DNA from: Candidatus Chryseobacterium colombiense
Lineage (GTDB): Bacteria > Bacteroidota > Bacteroidia > Flavobacteriales > Weeksellaceae
Reading direction: 5' to 3'
Assembly: GCA_029203185.1 (NCBI GenBank)
Contig: CP119310.1
Location: 3,416,001 to 3,480,000, forward strand
Length of the DNA stretch: 64,000 nucleotides
Below, one piece after another: positions 60,446 through 64,000 of the stretch. The notes beneath the pieces are model-generated. The model saw only the letters and a program-made list of their open reading frames with translations, did no database searches and was not told where the DNA came from. The position numbers and the translations under genes are program-made. The number at the start of each line of letters is the position of its first letter. Position 1 is the stretch's first letter.

Positions 60446-61287
60446 TTAATCTCAATTTTCTTATAATTAGATGGTACCGTATAGCGCGTATCCATCCTCG
60501 AAAAATCAAATTTCGTATTTTCCAGCAGAATTTGACTGTTTTTTGATCCTTTTATAATTATTTTAACATTTTTTGGAAGACGGATTTCATCCTGATAAGT
60601 TTCCCAGCCATCGTACAGAATTTCTAAGGAATCATCGGAATCCGCATCCTGAAGTTTAGCTTGTATAAGATCATATTCTGGAGAATATTGAAGAACTATT
60701 TTATACTCTCTGGTTGTTTCACCTGTTGCTATTTTTATATTGTCTATTGAGGAAAGTTGATATCCCTGCATATTTTGGGTAATGCGCGAATTTCTGCCTT
60801 TAATGGTGAAAAAAGTTCTTCCTATTAAAAGGTTTTCTAAATTTTTATAGTCTATGAAATTAACATTCAATAAATTATTAAGATAATCAAAATCGGAATC
60901 GATATAATTTTTATTGTATTTATCCATTGCTTTTATTCCTTCCGGAGTAATAAGCGCACGAGCGGCATTAATGAATAAAAAATTGATAGAAGCAAATATT
61001 TTTTTATCAGTTTCTATATAAATGGTTGCATCTAAGGGACTTACTTTGATGTTGTCAGCAGTGATTTTGCTGCTTATTTTAAGATAGTCAAATTTTGGAT
61101 GGATATAAACTTTTTCATAAAAAGTTAAAGGGTCATGTATATTTGTACCTGTATCGATTGGCTGATTGTCCTTAGGTTTTTCTACTTGAATACTGTCTTT
61201 CTCTCCCGTATTTTGTTCAACGGTTTTTCTGGTTTTACAAGAAAATAAAACCAGGATAAAAAGTATTGAGGCGATCCATTTGTTCAT
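60442..61287 (-). CDS. DUF4292 lipoprotein
   Basis: The start is ATG 61287 (MNKWIASILFILVLFSC), giving 281 residues with lipobox VLFSC (Cys17); an ATG at 61335 would spoil the signal. A Thr/Lys/Asp-rich linker (about 18-50) leads to a beta-rich DUF4292 domain (about 55-281) similar in plan to LolA/LolB-like lipoprotein carriers. Function is not established. It overlaps the EnvC-like gene by four bases, so the two are coupled. A TAAATTTG box three bases before the ATG could be its promoter and would make the mRNA leaderless. Confidence 0.82.
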   Translation of the reverse strand: MNKWIASILFILVLFSCKTRKTVEQNTGEKDSIQVEKPKDNQPIDTGTNIHDPLTFYEKVYIHPKFDYLKISSKITADNIKVSPLDATIYIETDKKIFASINFLFINAARALITPEGIKAMDKYNKNYIDSDFDYLNNLLNVNFIDYKNLENLLIGRTFFTIKGRNSRITQNMQGYQLSSIDNIKIATGETTREYKIVLQYSPEYDLIQAKLQDADSDDSLEILYDGWETYQDEIRLPKNVKIIIKGSKNSQILLENTKFDFSRMDTRYTVPSNYKKIEIK

Positions 61288-61326
61288 ATTCAAATTTAAA
61301 TAAATGCTTTGCAATATTAACGCCAA

Positions 61327-61351
61327 ACCACACAAAACATTTTTGTGTGGT
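61327..61351 (-). terminator. Hairpin after the nucleotidyltransferase gene
   Basis: ACCACACAAAA (61327-61337) and TTTTGTGTGGT (61341-61351) are exact inverted arms around CAT. On the minus strand only TTT follows, so termination may be partial. Confidence 0.5.
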
Positions 61352-61377
61352 CCGGTTATTCTGTTAAATCAGAGTGA

Positions 61378-62394
61378 TTATTTAGACAAAAAATCCAATA
61401 CGGAATAATCTCCTAAAGAAATTTCTCTTGCTACACCGAAATACTGAGCAGAATTTCCGATCATGGAATTGGATAAATTACCGTGATTGATTCTGGTGTT
61501 TTCCTGGATCAATGAGTTTTCAATGTTGGAATTAACCACTATCGTATTATTACCTAAAGAAACTCCGGGACCAACTTTTGAATTTGAAATCTTTACGTTT
61601 TCTCCTATAAAGCAAGGCTGAATAATCAAAGAGTTCTCTATTTGGGCAGAAGCCGGAAAGTGAGACATTTCTTCTTTTTCATATTCCAGAATTTTGCTGT
61701 TGGTTTCTACCGTTGCATTTTTATTTCCACAATCCATCCAGTCGTTCACTTTTCCAAGCGTGAACTTTGCCCCTTTAGATCTTAGATTTTCTAATGCTGT
61801 TGTTAATTGATATTCTCCACCATTTTTAATATCATTTTCCATGATATAATTGATTTCGTCCATCAGTTTTTCAGCACTGTTGAAGTAATAAATTCCAATG
61901 ATTGCCAAGTCTGAAACGAAAGTTGTCGGTTTTTCTACGAAATCTGTGATGAAGCCGTAGTTATCCAATTTTACCACTCCAAAAGCGGAAGGATCTTCTA
62001 CACTTTTTACCCAGATTACACCATCTGAGTTTTTATCTAATTGAAAATCTGCCCTGAATAAGGTATCTGCGTAAGCGATGACAACATTGCCTGTCATTGA
62101 TGCTTCAGCGCATTTCAGAGAATGGGCGGTTCCTAAAGGATCTAATTGATGATAAATACTTCCTTTTGCCCCTAATTTTTCAGCGATTTGTAATAATGAT
62201 TTTTCAATCTCCGGCCCAAAGTCTCCTATAATAAAAGCTACTTCTTCAATTTTTTCTCCTGCAACTTTAGCAATATCTTCTACCAATCTTTGTACAATCG
62301 GTTTCCCTGCAATAGGGATAAGAGGTTTTGGAACGGTCAATGTATGTGGACGTAATCTGGAGCCACGTCCCGCCATCGGAACAATAATTTTCAT
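61378..62394 (-). CDS. Sugar-phosphate nucleotidyltransferase with left-handed beta-helix
   Basis: The 338-residue enzyme joins a nucleotide to a sugar phosphate. GRGSRLRPHTLTVPKPLIPI (9-28) is the nucleotide-binding loop with catalytic Arg and Lys, and YADTLF (about 108-113) has the metal Asp. Residues about 245-338 form hexapeptide repeats (left-handed beta-helix), as in the RmlA/GlmU-like group. The exact sugar is unknown. It fits the neighbouring flippase gene as part of polysaccharide synthesis, though a 152-base gap separates them. Confidence 0.88.
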   Translation of the reverse strand: MKIIVPMAGRGSRLRPHTLTVPKPLIPIAGKPIVQRLVEDIAKVAGEKIEEVAFIIGDFGPEIEKSLLQIAEKLGAKGSIYHQLDPLGTAHSLKCAEASMTGNVVIAYADTLFRADFQLDKNSDGVIWVKSVEDPSAFGVVKLDNYGFITDFVEKPTTFVSDLAIIGIYYFNSAEKLMDEINYIMENDIKNGGEYQLTTALENLRSKGAKFTLGKVNDWMDCGNKNATVETNSKILEYEKEEMSHFPASAQIENSLIIQPCFIGENVKISNSKVGPGVSLGNNTIVVNSNIENSLIQENTRINHGNLSNSMIGNSAQYFGVAREISLGDYSVLDFLSK

Positions 62395-62546
62395 AAATTA
62401 TATAAGTATGTTTTTTTGTTGAGTTAATTTTAATTTTTGCTAAAGATAGTAATAAAACAATTCGTATAGAATTATTCCCTTTTAGTTTTAGATTTTGTTA
62501 TAAATAATAAAACGGATTTGCTGATTCACAAATAAAAGGCCAAAGT

Positions 62547-63965
62547 TTATCTTTTGATTCTTGAGAGCAGCATGTCTTTTTCTGAGTAGATTAAAATACC
62601 GGAATAAACAAGGAATAATAAATTTCCAATCCATAAATTGTAATCGAAAAATGCTACGATTATGTAGCTGAAAACTGCTAAAAGTACAATGAAAAAAGAA
62701 ATCTTCTTCATTCTGTAAGGAATTGGATAATATTTCTGTCCAAGCCAGTATGAAAGAATCATCATGGAGAAATAAGCTGCTAAGGTCACCCAGGCAGACA
62801 CCATGAAACCATATGTTTTTAGAAGAGTTAAATTTAAAATGATGGTGATAATTGCACCGGTCCAGGAAATATAGGTTCCGACTCTTGTTCTGTCGGTCAC
62901 TTTATACCAGGTTGAAAGATTGTAATAAATTCCAAAAAATAAGTTGGCGATGACAATAATCGGAATGATATTAATTGCAATCCAATATGAGCTGTTTGGA
63001 ACTAATAAAAGCTTTATCCAGGAAACGTTTGCAATAATTCCCAAAGCGACTATTGAAGCAAAGAATGAAAAATATTCCGTGACTTTCGCATAGGTTTTTT
63101 TGGCGTTTTCATTATTCATCTGTTTAAAGAAAAACGGTTCAATCCCCATTCTGTAAGCGGTTACGAAAAGGGTCATCAATACTGCCATTTTGTAACATCC
63201 GCCATAAGCTCCTGCATCAGAATCATCAATTAAGAATCTTTGAATGAACTTATCAAAATTTTCATTAACCATAAAGGCCAAACCAGCAATCATAATTGGC
63301 CATGAGTATTTGATCATCTGAAGGAAAAGATTTTTGGAAAACTGAAATTTTACTTTTAAAATAACCGGAATAACCAACAAAACACCAACAAAACTTGCCG
63401 CCAAATTACTGTAGAAAGGGTAAGAAACTTTTTCTTTTAAGCCTAGTTTCAAAGAAAATTCCTGCGGAATATAAATAAATAAAGCAATGGCAAAAGCACT
63501 TTGGAAAACTGCCTGTATGACTCTAACTGCCGTATATTTTATAGGTCTGTTGTGGAATCTGAACCAGGCCAAAGGAATCACGAGAATATTATCGAAGAAG
63601 GCAATCCATGCAAACCATCGGATAAATTCCGGAGTATTTGAATAGTCAAAAAGATCGGCAATAGGCTGATTGAATAATAAAACCAGGATTAAAAATACAG
63701 TTGATAAGCCCGTCAAAAACCAGAAAGAAGTGTTGAATACCTTTTGTTCATTGTCCTTATCTGAGGAAAATCTGAAATAGGCTGTTTCAAAACCGAAAGA
63801 AAGAACAATATTAACGAATGATATCAGTGCATACAGATTGGTAAAGATGGCAAAAGCACTATTATCGATATTTTTAATAAATAAATAATTAAGCAAAACG
63901 ACAATTATCCTCGGCATTATTGCCCCAATTCCATATATAATAGTCTCGTTGAGAAGTTTTTTCAA
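62547..63965 (-). CDS. Polysaccharide flippase (Wzx/MATE-like)
   Basis: The 472-residue membrane protein has about 14 hydrophobic spans spread over its length and begins LLNETIIYGIGAIMPRIIVV, like oligosaccharide flippases of the polysaccharide-synthesis family. The start is a TTG at 63965; no ATG lies nearby upstream, and the TACATTTG -7 box 17 bases before it supports this. It would move lipid-linked glycans across the inner membrane. The substrate is unknown. Confidence 0.88.
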   Translation of the reverse strand: MKKLLNETIIYGIGAIMPRIIVVLLNYLFIKNIDNSAFAIFTNLYALISFVNIVLSFGFETAYFRFSSDKDNEQKVFNTSFWFLTGLSTVFLILVLLFNQPIADLFDYSNTPEFIRWFAWIAFFDNILVIPLAWFRFHNRPIKYTAVRVIQAVFQSAFAIALFIYIPQEFSLKLGLKEKVSYPFYSNLAASFVGVLLVIPVILKVKFQFSKNLFLQMIKYSWPIMIAGLAFMVNENFDKFIQRFLIDDSDAGAYGGCYKMAVLMTLFVTAYRMGIEPFFFKQMNNENAKKTYAKVTEYFSFFASIVALGIIANVSWIKLLLVPNSSYWIAINIIPIIVIANLFFGIYYNLSTWYKVTDRTRVGTYISWTGAIITIILNLTLLKTYGFMVSAWVTLAAYFSMMILSYWLGQKYYPIPYRMKKISFFIVLLAVFSYIIVAFFDYNLWIGNLLFLVYSGILIYSEKDMLLSRIKR

Positions 63966-63981
63966 GATGTGAAATTTTATG

Positions 63982-63989
63982 CAAATGTA
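63982..63989 (-). promoter_or_regulatory. -7 box of the flippase gene
   Basis: The minus strand reads TACATTTG, matching TAnnTTTG, 16 bases before the TTG start. The -33 element would lie beyond the window edge. Confidence 0.5.
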
Positions 63990-64000
63990 AATATTTAGAA

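Overview
The window looks like chromosomal DNA from a low-GC flavobacterium of the Chryseobacterium type (Weeksellaceae, Bacteroidota). The evidence is: -7 boxes of the Bacteroidota form TAnnTTTG in front of many genes, few Shine-Dalgarno sequences, a type IX secretion sorting domain, an OMP_b-brl_3 receptor, CarboxypepD_reg proteins, bacillithiol synthesis (BshA), a split methionine synthase and families typical of Flavobacteriia (DUF4292, DUF4254, DUF4350, DUF2851). I see no tRNA, rRNA, IS element, prophage, CRISPR array or recognisable defence island. The stretch is mostly core genome.

Layout. 1-4.3 kb: a truncated outer-membrane receptor and a large surface lipoprotein, divergent, with a palindromic operator between them. 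4.3-8.7 kb (minus): DUF3817, nadD, recJ, and a YbiT-type ABC-F ATPase with one degenerate ATP site. 8.9-13.9 kb: smpB, an OmpA-like porin with TSP3 repeats, a YebC-family regulator, an LpxH-like phosphoesterase overlapping a glycosyltransferase, and a small GNAT. 14.0-22.4 kb: an RDD protein diverging from a SpoIIM / membrane protein / DUF4129 / DUF4350 / MoxR / DUF58 operon, then a lipoprotein and an OsmC protein. 22.5-25.1 kb (minus): a GH63-like glucosidase. 25.3-34.1 kb: a SAM-I riboswitch followed by metX, an ACT-homoserine dehydrogenase, metZ, a two-piece metH and metF, which together form a methionine synthesis unit. 34.1-36.1 kb (minus): a secreted protein and a GNAT-like protein. 36.2-38.9 kb: folE, DinB-like, a poly-cysteine leader peptide and cysS. 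39-45.4 kb: a T9SS cargo, a DPE2-like MalQ, a disordered GGFR-repeat protein, a Spy-like protein and ferritin. 45.5-48.7 kb (minus): an AddA-like helicase-nuclease. 48.8-51.2 kb: two tandem CarboxypepD_reg paralogues and a SIMPL protein. 51.2-56.2 kb (minus): GNAT, PspC, DUF2851, bshA and a GH3 enzyme. 56.9-61.3 kb (minus): an envelope cluster with DUF4292, an EnvC-like amidase activator, tatA, DUF4254, a lipoprotein and ribA. 61.4-64 kb (minus): a sugar nucleotidyltransferase and a polysaccharide flippase.

The most notable unannotated structure is a 25-codon ORF at 37284-37361 ending in six cysteines within eight residues. It lies 71 bases upstream of cysS, with its stop codon inside a hairpin whose 3' arm is duplicated next to the cysS start. 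It looks like a cysteine-sensing attenuator. Second are short dispersed dyads at 18726-18752 and 27989-28017, whose arms differ by paired (compensatory) changes, and a double hairpin at 29231-29280. Third is the consistent loss of both halves of one composite ATP site in the ABC-F protein.
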